64,000 nucleotides of DNA from assembly GCF_000147335.1 (NCBI RefSeq), contig NC_014501.1, positions 5,510,501 to 5,574,500 of the forward strand, given 5' to 3'. Positions 1 to 8,376 of this stretch are shown piece by piece. The notes beneath the pieces were generated by a model. It saw nothing but the letters and a program-made list of their open reading frames with translations. It did no database searches and was not told the DNA's origin. The stretch comes from Gloeothece verrucosa PCC 7822. GTDB taxonomy: Bacteria > Cyanobacteriota > Cyanobacteriia > Cyanobacteriales > Microcystaceae. A program made the position numbers and the translations under genes. Numbering within the stretch: the stretch's first letter is position 1; each line of letters begins with the position of its first letter.

Positions 1-345
1 TCCTCGATCATAAATAAAATGGCTATGAATAGGAAGTTTTAGAGAGATACCTAGTTGACGAGCAACTTTTGGAACAATGCGAGACATGAGATATAACATA
101 CATAGGGGATCTTCTACTTCAGGATGACGAAAAGCCATTAAAAAGCGAATTTTTCCCGCCTGAAATTGTTGAAAAAGTTTCACTAATGTCTCTACATTTT
201 CCGCTTCGATGCGAGTAATGCCACCAATTAACCAGCGCCTTACCCGAAAGCGTAACACGAAGGGTAATAAGACATGAGCCAGTTTTAAGACTTTTGGGTT
301 AAACTGTTGGGGAATAAACTGGAGTTTAGATTTTGCCCTGTGCAT
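1..345 (-). CDS. 1-acylglycerol-3-phosphate acyltransferase-like protein (partial, 3' end outside window)
   Basis: The reading frame starts at ATG 345 and is open to the left edge, giving the first 115 residues. The fragment holds an H-x4-D box (H74 to D79, in FRHPEVEDP), the catalytic signature of PlsC-type acyltransferases that acylate glycerophospholipid precursors at the membrane. A stretch around residues 24-40 is hydrophobic followed by basic residues. A later segment (HSHFIYDRG) is consistent with the next conserved block of the family. The gene is transcribed away from the GH13 gene, so 346-705 is a divergent promoter region. The exact substrate (lysophosphatidate or another acyl acceptor) cannot be decided from this piece. 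Confidence 0.72.
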   Translation of the reverse strand, partial: MHRAKSKLQFIPQQFNPKVLKLAHVLLPFVLRFRVRRWLIGGITRIEAENVETLVKLFQQFQAGKIRFLMAFRHPEVEDPLCMLYLMSRIVPKVARQLGISLKLPIHSHFIYDRG

Positions 346-705
346 AATAATTTCCAATAAAAATCATAAATTATCCTGTTAGTAGTGCCCACCAATCCAT
401 TGTTTTATAGGAAATAGGGATTAACTTCCCCTTTTTTATTTTGTAAGGACTGTTTATACAACGTCTCTCCAACTAATACAAGAGTATTTCTATCTGATCA
501 TTTTCTCCTCCTCTGTAAAATTATATCTTTGTGAATAGAGAGCATTTTACAATTCACATCTCGAGATAGATGAATCTTAACGGCTGAGTTTCGACAATTA
601 GAGTAGTTATTTCAGTTATCTCGACGGAGTTCGATTCTATTTTTTCCTCAAAGAGAAACTTGATTTAATTAATATCTTTATCGTTTCAAATCTCATCCAA
701 ATAAT
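346..705. other. Divergent intergenic region
   Basis: This gap of 360 bases separates the leftward acyltransferase gene from the rightward GH13 gene and must carry both promoters. It is AT-rich. I see no open frame of useful length, no RNA gene and no clear repeat in it. Confidence 0.6.
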
Positions 706-2361
706 ATGGCTAACTTAATTGAATTCAAATTATTTGCACCCTACAATAAAGAAGTTGAATTAATCGGCTCTTTTTCGGATTGGCAATCTATCCAGATGAA
801 AAAGGATGATCAAGGCTATTTCCGGACTAAAGTTGAGTTAGAAGACGGTGTTTATCAATATAAGTTCCGAGTTCGCTCAAGAAGTTGGTTTGTTGAACCA
901 GATCAATGGATTGATATTGTTGATCCTTATGCCACTGATGTGATTGATGATGCCGATCAAAAGGGTGTTGTTCGCATTAAAGACGGAGATATAATTGTTG
1001 ATACTTACGTTTGGAAACATGATGATAAACCTCTGCCGGCGGATCATGAATTAGTCATCTATGAAATGCACGTTGCTGACTTTTCAGGCGGCGAAGATGA
1101 CCCCTATGCAAGAGGTAAATATAAGCACGTTATTGAAAAGTTAGATTATCTTTGCGAATTGGGAATCAATGCCATAGAATTGATGCCAGTTAAAGAATAT
1201 CCGGGTGAGTATAGTTGGGGTTATAATCCTCGTTATTTCTTTGCTACAGAATCGAGTTATGGCACTACAGAAGGCTTAAAACAACTGATTGATGAGTGTC
1301 ATGCCCGAGGAATACGGATTATTATGGATGGGATTTATAACCATTCAGAAGCCTCTTGTCCTTTGACACAAATTGATCATGACTATTGGTATCATCATAG
1401 CCCTAAAGACCCTGACAATAACTGGGGACCTGAATTCAATTATGAACATTATGACGAAAATTTAGACGTTAAACCCGCTTGGAAGTTTATCGGCGAGGTG
1501 GTTCGTTTTTGGATTGAAGAATATCATATTGATGGAATTCGCTACGATGCCGCCAAACAAATTGCCAATTATGATTTCATGCACTGGATAGTTCAAGAAA
1601 CGAAAAAAGTAGCGGGTTCTAAACCCTTTTATAACATTGCTGAACATATTCCTGATACCCCTACTCTTACTAATCTAGATGGCCCAATGGATGGCTGCTG
1701 GCATGATAGCTTTTTCCATGCCATGATGCCTCATCTTTGCGGGGATAGATTTGATCTAGAAGAACTTAAAAATGTGATTGATGGTAAGCGTCAAGGCTAT
1801 ATGGGAACCACTAATATTGTCAATTATATTGGCAATCACGACCATAGAAGATTGATGCTAGAATTAGCTGACCGAAATATTTTTGATGAGGCGGCTTTTA
1901 AACGAGTTAAGCTGGGATATGCTATTCTAATGACAGCAATCGGTGTGCCGATGATTTGGATGGGTGAAGAGTTTGGCGATTATCATCCTAAAGAAATTAA
2001 CCCTAACAAAATTGATTGGACTCTGTTAAAAAATGATTCTAATAAAGGATTGTTTGAATACGTTAAAGGGTTAGTTAATTTGAGAAAACAAAATCATGCT
2101 CTTTATACCACTAATATTGATTTCTTCCATGAAAATCCTGAGACTCAAGTATTAGCTTATACTCGTTGGAATGATGAAGGGTCTAGAATAGTGGTAGTGG
2201 CTAATTTCTCAGATAATTTCCTCGCGGGTTATGAAGTGCCTAATTTTCCAGCTAACGGCAATTGGCATGAATGGACAATGAATTATGATGTAGAAAATAG
2301 TCATGATAACCTGATCACTGATTTGGCCGAATACGAAGCAAAAGTCTTTGTGTGGCAATAA
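706..2361 (+). CDS. GH13 alpha-amylase family glycosidase with N-terminal CBM48-like domain
   Basis: This 551-residue protein acts on alpha-1,4/1,6-glucans, probably glycogen or maltodextrin. Residues 1-95 look like an immunoglobulin-fold CBM48 domain (LIGSFSDW near 19-26). Residues 115-450 form the catalytic barrel with all four GH13 regions: D208-x3-N212-H213, the nucleophile D281 in GIRYDA, the acid/base E313 in NIAEH, and N377-H378-D379. A short C-terminal sheet domain follows. No signal peptide is visible, so it is probably cytosolic. CBM48 is typical of branching, debranching and maltooligosaccharide-processing enzymes; which reaction applies cannot be told from sequence alone. Its 3' end faces the lipase-like gene across 54 bases. 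Confidence 0.85.
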   Translation: MANLIEFKLFAPYNKEVELIGSFSDWQSIQMKKDDQGYFRTKVELEDGVYQYKFRVRSRSWFVEPDQWIDIVDPYATDVIDDADQKGVVRIKDGDIIVDTYVWKHDDKPLPADHELVIYEMHVADFSGGEDDPYARGKYKHVIEKLDYLCELGINAIELMPVKEYPGEYSWGYNPRYFFATESSYGTTEGLKQLIDECHARGIRIIMDGIYNHSEASCPLTQIDHDYWYHHSPKDPDNNWGPEFNYEHYDENLDVKPAWKFIGEVVRFWIEEYHIDGIRYDAAKQIANYDFMHWIVQETKKVAGSKPFYNIAEHIPDTPTLTNLDGPMDGCWHDSFFHAMMPHLCGDRFDLEELKNVIDGKRQGYMGTTNIVNYIGNHDHRRLMLELADRNIFDEAAFKRVKLGYAILMTAIGVPMIWMGEEFGDYHPKEINPNKIDWTLLKNDSNKGLFEYVKGLVNLRKQNHALYTTNIDFFHENPETQVLAYTRWNDEGSRIVVVANFSDNFLAGYEVPNFPANGNWHEWTMNYDVENSHDNLITDLAEYEAKVFVWQ

Positions 2362-2383
2362 TTTCTGATAATAATTTTCCTGG

Positions 2384-2406
2384 GGGCAGTGCCACCATGC
2401 CTGCCC
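2384..2406. terminator. Hairpin between convergent genes
   Basis: GGGCAG (2384-2389) and CTGCCC (2401-2406) form a 6-bp stem around an 11-base loop. It lies in the short gap between the GH13 gene and the convergent hydrolase gene and could terminate both. The following T-tract is poor, so the call is tentative. Confidence 0.4.
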
Positions 2407-2415
2407 TTGAATTTA

Positions 2416-3249
2416 TTACCGATGTGCTTCTAACCAATCCACCAAATCAGCCATGATTTCTTGATAATTGAGTTCATTATGAAGCTCATGAAAGGCTTCA
2501 GAATATTCTAAAAACTTTTTATCAGGGTAGGTAACATGACTAAAAAAAGTACGAACTCCTTCGGGTAAAGAGATATGATCTTTTCCGCCATGCAGCAACA
2601 ACAAAGGCGTTTTAAAATGACTGGTCTGAGATTGAATTTTTTTTACAGTAGCAAACATTTCTGTCGCCAAGCGAGCAGTCCCTTGAGTATGGCGTAAAGG
2701 ATCATTGACATAATTGCTTAAGACTTCCTGATCTCGGGTACCGGCTTTTAAGGGAATACCAGTATTAATACTAAAACGCGGCCAAACACGAGATAAAATC
2801 TTTCCTATCATCAGTCTAAGCGGTGAAACCCCAACCCGTCCCAAGGGCGCACCGGCTGCAATAACGCCTTGTATTTTGTCTGGATAGGAAAGACTATAAT
2901 CAAGGACGATGATTGCCCCTAAACTATTGCCATAAAGAAAGCAGGGACAATGCGCTTCTTGTTGTTTAATGAAGGTTAGAAAAGCATCGATATCCCCACG
3001 AAATTCATCCCAACTGTTAATATAAGCTCGTTGTCCTGGGGAACGGCCATGACCTCGTAAATCACAGGTATAAATAGCATAATTTAAAGGGAGTAAATAG
3101 TTGATGATATTGGCAAATAATCCTCCATGACCCCCTAATCCATGTACTATGGTTAAAATTGCACAAGGAGCGGCTGGCGGATGCCAACTTTGATAAGATA
3201 GTTCTACTCCTCCGACACCGGGAAACGTCCCTTGTTGATATTCGCCCAT
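2416..3249 (-). CDS. Alpha/beta hydrolase, monoacylglycerol lipase / lysophospholipase-like
   Basis: This 277-residue protein belongs to the Hydrolase_4 (serine aminopeptidase S33, MGL-like) branch of the alpha/beta hydrolases. It shows the oxyanion-loop motif HGLGGHGG (36-43), the nucleophile elbow GNSLG with S109, the acid D224 in GGKDH, and the catalytic H254 in AFHELHNE. The family hydrolyses monoacylglycerols or lysophospholipids. There is no signal peptide, so it is probably cytosolic. The ATG at 3249 is followed directly by a family-like N-terminus. It is divergent from the RibK-like gene with 64 bases between starts. The natural substrate is not determinable here. Confidence 0.82.
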   Translation of the reverse strand: MGEYQQGTFPGVGGVELSYQSWHPPAAPCAILTIVHGLGGHGGLFANIINYLLPLNYAIYTCDLRGHGRSPGQRAYINSWDEFRGDIDAFLTFIKQQEAHCPCFLYGNSLGAIIVLDYSLSYPDKIQGVIAAGAPLGRVGVSPLRLMIGKILSRVWPRFSINTGIPLKAGTRDQEVLSNYVNDPLRHTQGTARLATEMFATVKKIQSQTSHFKTPLLLLHGGKDHISLPEGVRTFFSHVTYPDKKFLEYSEAFHELHNELNYQEIMADLVDWLEAHR

Positions 3250-3313
3250 CGTTGTGTTTAAATGACTGTCTTCACCATGTTATGATCAATAATAGGGGAT
3301 AAAAAATGAAAAG

Positions 3314-3775
3314 ATGATAAATGCACAATGGATCACCCTAGAAGGGGTTGTTAAGGAAGGCCATAAAGTGGCTTCAGGAATGGCTAAGGATAGTCCCTAT
3401 CCGCAGGGAACGATAGAAATGCAACTGCCTTTTTTTAAAGCATTAGGGTTAGATTTGACGGATTTTTTCCCAGGAACCTTAAACGTCTCTATTTATCCCC
3501 ATTATTTCACCCTTAAAAATCCCCAATATACCTTTAAGCAGGTTAAATGGAATCCGGATTATCCAAGCGAGGATTTTTCTTTTTGTGAGTGTAGGGTTTA
3601 TTTTGAAAATCTTCACTATCATGCTTTAATTTATTATCCTCATCCTGAAACTAAAATTGGTCATTTTCAAGACCGATATACTGTAGAAATTCTTGCCCCT
3701 CTTATTCCTAAAATTGAATATGGAGATCAGATTATTTTGCAAGTAAACCTTTTAGAAATTGCTCTCGAAAAATAG
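3314..3775 (+). CDS. Uncharacterised protein resembling archaeal CTP-dependent riboflavin kinase (DUF120/RibK fold)
   Basis: This 153-residue protein has no standard bacterial name known to me. Its order of motifs follows archaeal RibK: an early GxxxxGxKVASG segment (residues 10-22), then FFKALGLDLTDFFPGTLNVSI (43-63, read as two parts), where PGTLNV is the hallmark, and near the C-terminus VEILAP (128-133) followed by a KxxYGDxIxLxV strand. In the archaeal enzymes these segments bind CTP and riboflavin. Bacteria normally use the unrelated RibF, so function here is open. It is a single gene, divergent from the lipase-like gene, with a plain ATG start. Confidence 0.5.
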   Translation: MINAQWITLEGVVKEGHKVASGMAKDSPYPQGTIEMQLPFFKALGLDLTDFFPGTLNVSIYPHYFTLKNPQYTFKQVKWNPDYPSEDFSFCECRVYFENLHYHALIYYPHPETKIGHFQDRYTVEILAPLIPKIEYGDQIILQVNLLEIALEK

Positions 3776-4157
3776 ATTTTATTTGAATAATTTCCCCGCT
3801 TCTATTGCTTTTTTAGCCTCCTGGCCAATAAAGATGCTCATAATTCCTTATTTTTTTAATGTTTTTTAATAGAAAGCTGAGATAACATCCAATCGGCAAA
3901 TAATTTCTAAAGAAAAAATAAATATTTTACTCAACAAAAGGGAAAAGGGTATAAGACAAAAATGAAACCCGAAAACCTGAAGAAAATGTAAATTTGTGTA
4001 ACAAAAATCTTAACCAAATCTGTAGAATAACCCGAGTGGTAAGTTTATTAACATTAAAACAGAAAAGTCTTAGCTAGGATCTGACAGTGAATAGCTTAAG
4101 AGAGAGACAAGACTCAATCAATAAGTTAAGTTTACGAGAAAAAGTCATTTTGAAATT
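3776..4157. other. Intergenic region upstream of ctaA
   Basis: This gap of 382 bases is AT-rich and precedes ctaA on the same strand as the flanking genes, so the ctaA promoter must lie here. I could not settle on a convincing -35/-10 pair. No gene-sized frame, repeat or RNA structure was seen. Confidence 0.5.
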
Positions 4158-5081
4158 ATGACCGAGTCGATTCTTCAACGTCAGATTACTATTCAACCCG
4201 ATAGCGCAAAAATCCAAAAATGGATGCGCTGGTTGGTTTGGAAAATTGCCATTGCTACTGTGTTATTAATGGCAGTAGGCAGTGCTACGCGAGTCATGAA
4301 CGCCGGTTTAGCTTGTCCGGATTGGCCTTTATGCTACGGACAACTGATCCCCTCTCAACAGATGAACTTACAAGTGTTTCTAGAGTGGTTTCATCGCCTT
4401 GATGCGGCTTTGATTGGCATGAGTACGATGGCCTTGGTGGGTTTATCTTGGTGGTATCGGACTTCACTCCCCAAATGGCTTCCCCCTGCTTGTACGTTAG
4501 CCCTGGGATTGATTGTCTTTCAAGGGGTTTTGGGCGGCTTAACGGTTACTCAGTTGCTCAGATTTGATATTGTGACTGCCCATTTGGGAGCCGCTATGTT
4601 ATTCTTATGCAGCCTAGTAGTCATTGCTACGATGCTCACTCCTTATCAAGGGAACGGAACAGCCGGTAAGTTATCCTGGGTAGGATTAATAGCGGCACTG
4701 TTAATTTATGTGCAAAGCTTGATGGGGGGTTTAGTGGCTTCTCGTTGGGCCGTGCATCAGTGCTTAGGCGGTTCTGAACTTTGTGTTGTAATGAATAGTC
4801 ATCTTCTTGGAGTGATTCCCGCTACAGGCGGCACGTTAATATTAGCAATTTTAGCTTGGCGGACTGCTGCCCTTCACCCTGTTTTGAAAAACTTAGCTTA
4901 TACTGCGGCCGGAATTGTAGCATTCCAAGTTTTCCTCGGGGTTGCTACCCTGCGCTTACATCTACAAGTTGAACCGCTAACGGTTGCTCATCATACGGTA
5001 GGCGCAACCCTCCTAGCTGTTTTAGTAGCTTTTACGGTTTTCTCTCTACGTGATCGCGTCCTTTTAGCCACAAAAAGCTGA
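4158..5081 (+). CDS. ctaA: Heme A synthase (COX15/CtaA)
   Basis: This 307-residue integral membrane protein oxidises the C8 methyl of heme O to the formyl of heme A, needed by aa3-type cytochrome oxidase. It has about eight hydrophobic helices. Family marks are RVMNAGLACPDWPLCYG (residues 45-61) with its periplasmic cysteine pair, EWFHRLDA with a heme-ligand histidine, a second cysteine pair in HQCLGGSELC, and a late HHTVGA histidine. The next gene is ctaB, 95 bases downstream on the same strand. The oxidase subunit genes ctaCDE are not in the window. The start ATG gives a short cytoplasmic N-terminus typical of cyanobacterial homologues. Confidence 0.95.
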   Translation: MTESILQRQITIQPDSAKIQKWMRWLVWKIAIATVLLMAVGSATRVMNAGLACPDWPLCYGQLIPSQQMNLQVFLEWFHRLDAALIGMSTMALVGLSWWYRTSLPKWLPPACTLALGLIVFQGVLGGLTVTQLLRFDIVTAHLGAAMLFLCSLVVIATMLTPYQGNGTAGKLSWVGLIAALLIYVQSLMGGLVASRWAVHQCLGGSELCVVMNSHLLGVIPATGGTLILAILAWRTAALHPVLKNLAYTAAGIVAFQVFLGVATLRLHLQVEPLTVAHHTVGATLLAVLVAFTVFSLRDRVLLATKS

Positions 5082-5176
5082 TTAAGGGCACTTTTTATGA
5101 GCTACCCTGCCAATTCACAACTGTTAACGGGCGCAAGAAAGAACGCCCTTACCCACTAACTACCTTGGTGTAAATA

Positions 5177-6148
5177 ATGATTGGTACAAATGTCATACGT
5201 CGCAATGCAAACTTTTTGCAAGTCATCAAAAGTTACTATTTATTAACGAAACCGAGAATTATTCCTTTGTTGCTGATTACGACGGCAGCCGCAATGTGGA
5301 TAGCTTCTCATGGACAGGTAGATCCCCTATTGCTTTTCGTCACTTTGTTGGGGGGAACTTTAGCCGCCGCATCCGCTCAAACCCTCAATTGTATTTATGA
5401 TCAAGATATTGATTATGCTATGTTGCGGACTCGCGCCCGTCCCATTCCTTCCGGGCGAGTTAGACCCCTTCATGCCCTGATTTTTGCCATTATCCTAGCT
5501 GTTCTTTCTTTTACCCTGTTTGTGGTGTTTGTGAATATGGCTAGTGCCCTACTGGCGATGTCTGGCATAGCATTTTATATGCTGATCTACACTCATATGC
5601 TGAAACGTCACAGCCCCCAAAATATTGTCATCGGTGGGGCAGCCGGTTCAATTCCTCCTCTGGTAGGTTGGGCTGCGGTAACAGGTGAGCTAAGTTGGGC
5701 AGCATGGGCGTTATTTGCCATTATCTTTCTCTGGACTCCTCCTCATTTTTGGGCATTGGCATTGATGATTAAGGATGATTATGCTCAAGTAAATGTGCCG
5801 ATGATGCCTGTCGTAGAAGGAGAAGAGTCAACAGTACGCCAAATTTGGATTTATACGCTGATTGTTGTGCCTTTCAGTCTGGTGTTGGTTTATCCTTTAG
5901 CCGCTTCAGGTGTAATTTATACCCTCATTGCCCTATTGTTAGGCGGGATTTTTATTTACAAAGCTTGGCAGTTGAAACAAAATCCTCACGATAACCAATT
6001 AGCGCGATCTCTGTTTAAGTATTCCATTCTTTATATGATGCTTCTGTGTACAGGAATGGTAGTAGATAGCTTACCGGCAACTCATCAGATGATGGCGGCT
6101 TTGGGGGATAATTTCAATACTTTGCTGAGTTTGATTGCTATGCACTAG
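5177..6148 (+). CDS. ctaB: Protoheme IX farnesyltransferase (heme O synthase)
   Basis: This 323-residue UbiA-family membrane prenyltransferase adds a farnesyl group to protoheme to give heme O, the substrate of CtaA just upstream. The prenyl-diphosphate/Mg site is seen as N71-x3-D75-x3-D79 followed by MLRTRARP (82-89), the CtaB/CyoE signature. A second Asp-rich motif is less obvious but KDDY (around 205) fits. Nine hydrophobic helices are apparent. It forms a two-gene unit with ctaA and is followed by a good terminator at 6201. The function call is firm. Confidence 0.95.
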   Translation: MIGTNVIRRNANFLQVIKSYYLLTKPRIIPLLLITTAAAMWIASHGQVDPLLLFVTLLGGTLAAASAQTLNCIYDQDIDYAMLRTRARPIPSGRVRPLHALIFAIILAVLSFTLFVVFVNMASALLAMSGIAFYMLIYTHMLKRHSPQNIVIGGAAGSIPPLVGWAAVTGELSWAAWALFAIIFLWTPPHFWALALMIKDDYAQVNVPMMPVVEGEESTVRQIWIYTLIVVPFSLVLVYPLAASGVIYTLIALLLGGIFIYKAWQLKQNPHDNQLARSLFKYSILYMMLLCTGMVVDSLPATHQMMAALGDNFNTLLSLIAMH

Positions 6149-6200
6149 CTTCCTCTAGAGATCGAGCCGCTTACAAGTTTTTAATAGGTTCCTAGATAAG

Positions 6201-6235
6201 CACAGATTGAGGTGATTGATCTGTGTTTATTTGTA
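6201..6235 (+). terminator. Rho-independent terminator after ctaAB
   Basis: CACAGAT (6201-6207) pairs with ATCTGTG (6219-6225) and a T-rich tail follows (TTTATTTGTATTTTT). It lies 52 bases after the ctaB stop codon and is the natural end of the ctaA-ctaB transcript. Confidence 0.75.
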
Positions 6236-6274
6236 TTTTTAATTTAATAGCTTTAATCTAACCGATTGATTTTC

Positions 6275-6786
6275 TCAAAAGTGTCCCTGTTGCAAGACTT
6301 TCTCTGGGCTAGGATTTGTATCATCAACAAGATGTTGAATTTTATCAATCATACGTTGAAAAACATCAGCATAGTATTTTGAAGTATCTAAAAAGTCTGA
6401 ATATTGCTGTCGATATTGTCTGCGAGATTCTGGAGTTCTATACTCTTGACGAATATTTGAAGAACCATCATTTCATAAGTGCGGCTAAAAATCCAGGCAG
6501 CCGGATTAATTTCACATCCATAAGCTTTTAGTCCAAAACATCCAGATTCATATAAAACTGTTCCACTCCCAGAAAAAGGATCGAGAATAGTTGCTTCCCT
6601 TGGACAATAGGTTAATAATAAATTCTCAATTAATTGAGGTGAAAATTGTCCTCTCCATGTAAATAAATTAGAGCGTTTTTTTTGTTCAATATTTAAAATG
6701 TCTTGGGGTAGGGGTTCTGTAAAGGCTCTTGGTTTTATCTTTAGTTGTCTTTTTTTTTGGTACCACACATCAAACATATTACACAC
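6275..6786 (-). pseudogene. DNA methyltransferase remnant (frameshifted and truncated)
   Basis: From a GTG at 6786 (or ATG 6777) the frame encodes a segment with FTWRGQFSPQLI and then ILDPFSGSGT, the SAM-binding motif of amino-DNA methyltransferases, followed by GCEINP. Near 6455-6465 the coding sense moves to another frame: the original frame runs on to a stop at 6388, while the new frame (SNIRQEYRTPESRRQYRQ and onward) reads as sensible protein to a stop at 6275. The catalytic DPPY-type motif and target-recognition region are missing. No restriction partner is adjacent. It looks like a decayed orphan or restriction-modification remnant. Confidence 0.7.
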
Positions 6787-6953
6787 AATATATTTTTAAA
6801 AATTAGGAAAAGAGCAATTTTTGAGACAAAAGTATCTTCATTAATGATACTAGCTTATTAAGCGGCTGTCTAGTCAGAGTTATCCCCTCTAAAATTTTCC
6901 AAAACTCAGAAGTGCTTTTTAGAGGGGATGAAATTGTCATTAATTAATGATAA

Positions 6954-7655
6954 TTATTGTTGCTGTAATTGACGATTGCCAAATAATATCTCTCGGGTTT
7001 TATCATCAATGGGATTAGCTCGTTGTTCTTGTTTAAGAAGTGCTAACCCACGCTGTACAGCCGCTCTTTGGGAGATAGTATCAAACCAGCGTTTAAGATG
7101 AGGATAAGCCGCTAAATCTTGCCCCTGACTTTTATAGGGAACTATCCAAGGAAAAATAGCCATATCAGCAATAGAATAATCCCCCGCTACATACTCAACC
7201 TCGGCTAATCTTTTATCCAGAACACGATAAAGTCGAGTTGTCTCATTGGTATAACGTTCGATGCCATAAGCAATTTTTTCAGGGGCATATAGACGGAAAT
7301 GATGAGCTTGACCTAACATAGGCCCAATGCCTCCCATTTGAAACATTAACCACTGAGTTACTAGGTAGCGTTCCCGGGCATTTTTCCCGAGAAATTGGCC
7401 GGTTTTCTCAGCTAAATACAGTAGAATTGCGCCTGACTCAAATAATGTAATCGGTTCACCATCAGGGCCGTTAGGGTCAACAATGGCAGGTATTTTATTA
7501 TTAGGATTAATGGCTAAAAATTCGGGTTTAAATTGATCACCGGCACCAATATTAACAGGAATTGCCTGATAAGGTAACTCGGTTTCTTCTAGCATAATGC
7601 TGATTTTTTGCCCGTTGGGGGTTGGCCAGTAATAAAGGTCAATGGGTTGTGTCAT
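6954..7655 (-). CDS. Glutathione S-transferase, YfcG/Ure2p-like (nu class)
   Basis: This 233-residue protein has the thioredoxin-like N-domain (1-85) beginning LYYWPTPNGQK, as in the nu-class YfcG/YghU group where a Thr/Asn pair rather than Tyr/Ser contacts the thiol. NNKIPAIVDP and ESGAILLYLAEK (cis-Pro and glutathione gamma-Glu sites) are intact, and an all-helical C-domain follows. Such enzymes reduce disulfides or conjugate or reduce electrophiles using glutathione. It is the last gene of a minus-strand series (TetR, thioredoxin, Old Yellow Enzyme, GST, GST), which suggests a role in detoxifying reactive carbonyls or quinones. It starts 29 bases after the preceding GST. Confidence 0.88.
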   Translation of the reverse strand: MTQPIDLYYWPTPNGQKISIMLEETELPYQAIPVNIGAGDQFKPEFLAINPNNKIPAIVDPNGPDGEPITLFESGAILLYLAEKTGQFLGKNARERYLVTQWLMFQMGGIGPMLGQAHHFRLYAPEKIAYGIERYTNETTRLYRVLDKRLAEVEYVAGDYSIADMAIFPWIVPYKSQGQDLAAYPHLKRWFDTISQRAAVQRGLALLKQEQRANPIDDKTREILFGNRQLQQQ

Positions 7656-7684
7656 GATGGTTATATTCTCCTGAATTAAATAAA

Positions 7685-8347
7685 TTATAGATTGTTATAT
7701 AGAGCAAGAATTTGTTCTCGCCAAGCAAAAACCGGATCGTTTGGCTCTAGGAATTTGAGCGGTGAAATAGTGTAACCTAATTGCAGAGTGGCTAGGATAA
7801 TATAATCAGCAAAATTAGGCTGATCTCCACCGATAAAAGCGGCAGTATTTAGGGTTTTCCTGACTGGCTCTAAATTTGCCCGAAATAAGGAGAGTTGTTC
7901 ATCCGAGGGGTTCGCAAATTCTTCTAGAGTTTTCCCCAAACGCTGCTCGCGGTTTTCTCGAAAATAGGGCTTATCTTTTGGATCTAAATTCTTATAGATA
8001 TCCAAAATGACCAAAGGAAATAAACTCGGTGCAAGTACCCCATCATTCCAGTGTTTAATAAATAATGTCAGGGCTTGCGCCTGAGAGCCGCCAAACAAAG
8101 AGGGTTCGGGATATTTTTGCTCTAAATATTCAGCTATTTTCCAAGAATCATTGACAACCGTTTCACCATCTACGATAACAGGAACTAACCCTTGATTTGA
8201 AAAAGCAATCACAGATTTTTCTGTCAGCCGCCAAGGGATGATTTCTACGGGTAGTCCTTTGTGTGCTAAAGCCAGACGAACTCGCCAACAGTAGGGGCTA
8301 AATCGCTGATTGTCATCGGCTGCGGCTAGGTCATATAGTTTAATCAT
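7685..8347 (-). CDS. Glutathione S-transferase family protein
   Basis: This 220-residue GST has an N-terminal thioredoxin fold with the segment FSPYCWRVRLALAHKG (16-31), where S17 and C20 are candidate thiol-contacting residues. LVPVIVDGETVVNDSWKIAEYL carries the cis-Pro and the glutathione-binding loop. The C-terminal helical domain ends with an AWREQILALY helix. The shape resembles the LigE/LigF-like or beta-etherase-related GSTs of cyanobacteria, but the substrate is unknown. It lies between the Old Yellow Enzyme gene (29 bases upstream) and the second GST, consistent with one operon. Confidence 0.85.
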   Translation of the reverse strand: MIKLYDLAAADDNQRFSPYCWRVRLALAHKGLPVEIIPWRLTEKSVIAFSNQGLVPVIVDGETVVNDSWKIAEYLEQKYPEPSLFGGSQAQALTLFIKHWNDGVLAPSLFPLVILDIYKNLDPKDKPYFRENREQRLGKTLEEFANPSDEQLSLFRANLEPVRKTLNTAAFIGGDQPNFADYIILATLQLGYTISPLKFLEPNDPVFAWREQILALYNNL

Positions 8348-8376
8348 GGTGTTTTATCCTTTTTTTCCTGTGGTTT

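Noticed and set aside
6316..6531. Rightward 71-codon frame over the methyltransferase remnant
   Set aside because: It is antisense to recognisable methyltransferase coding sequence and has no family features.
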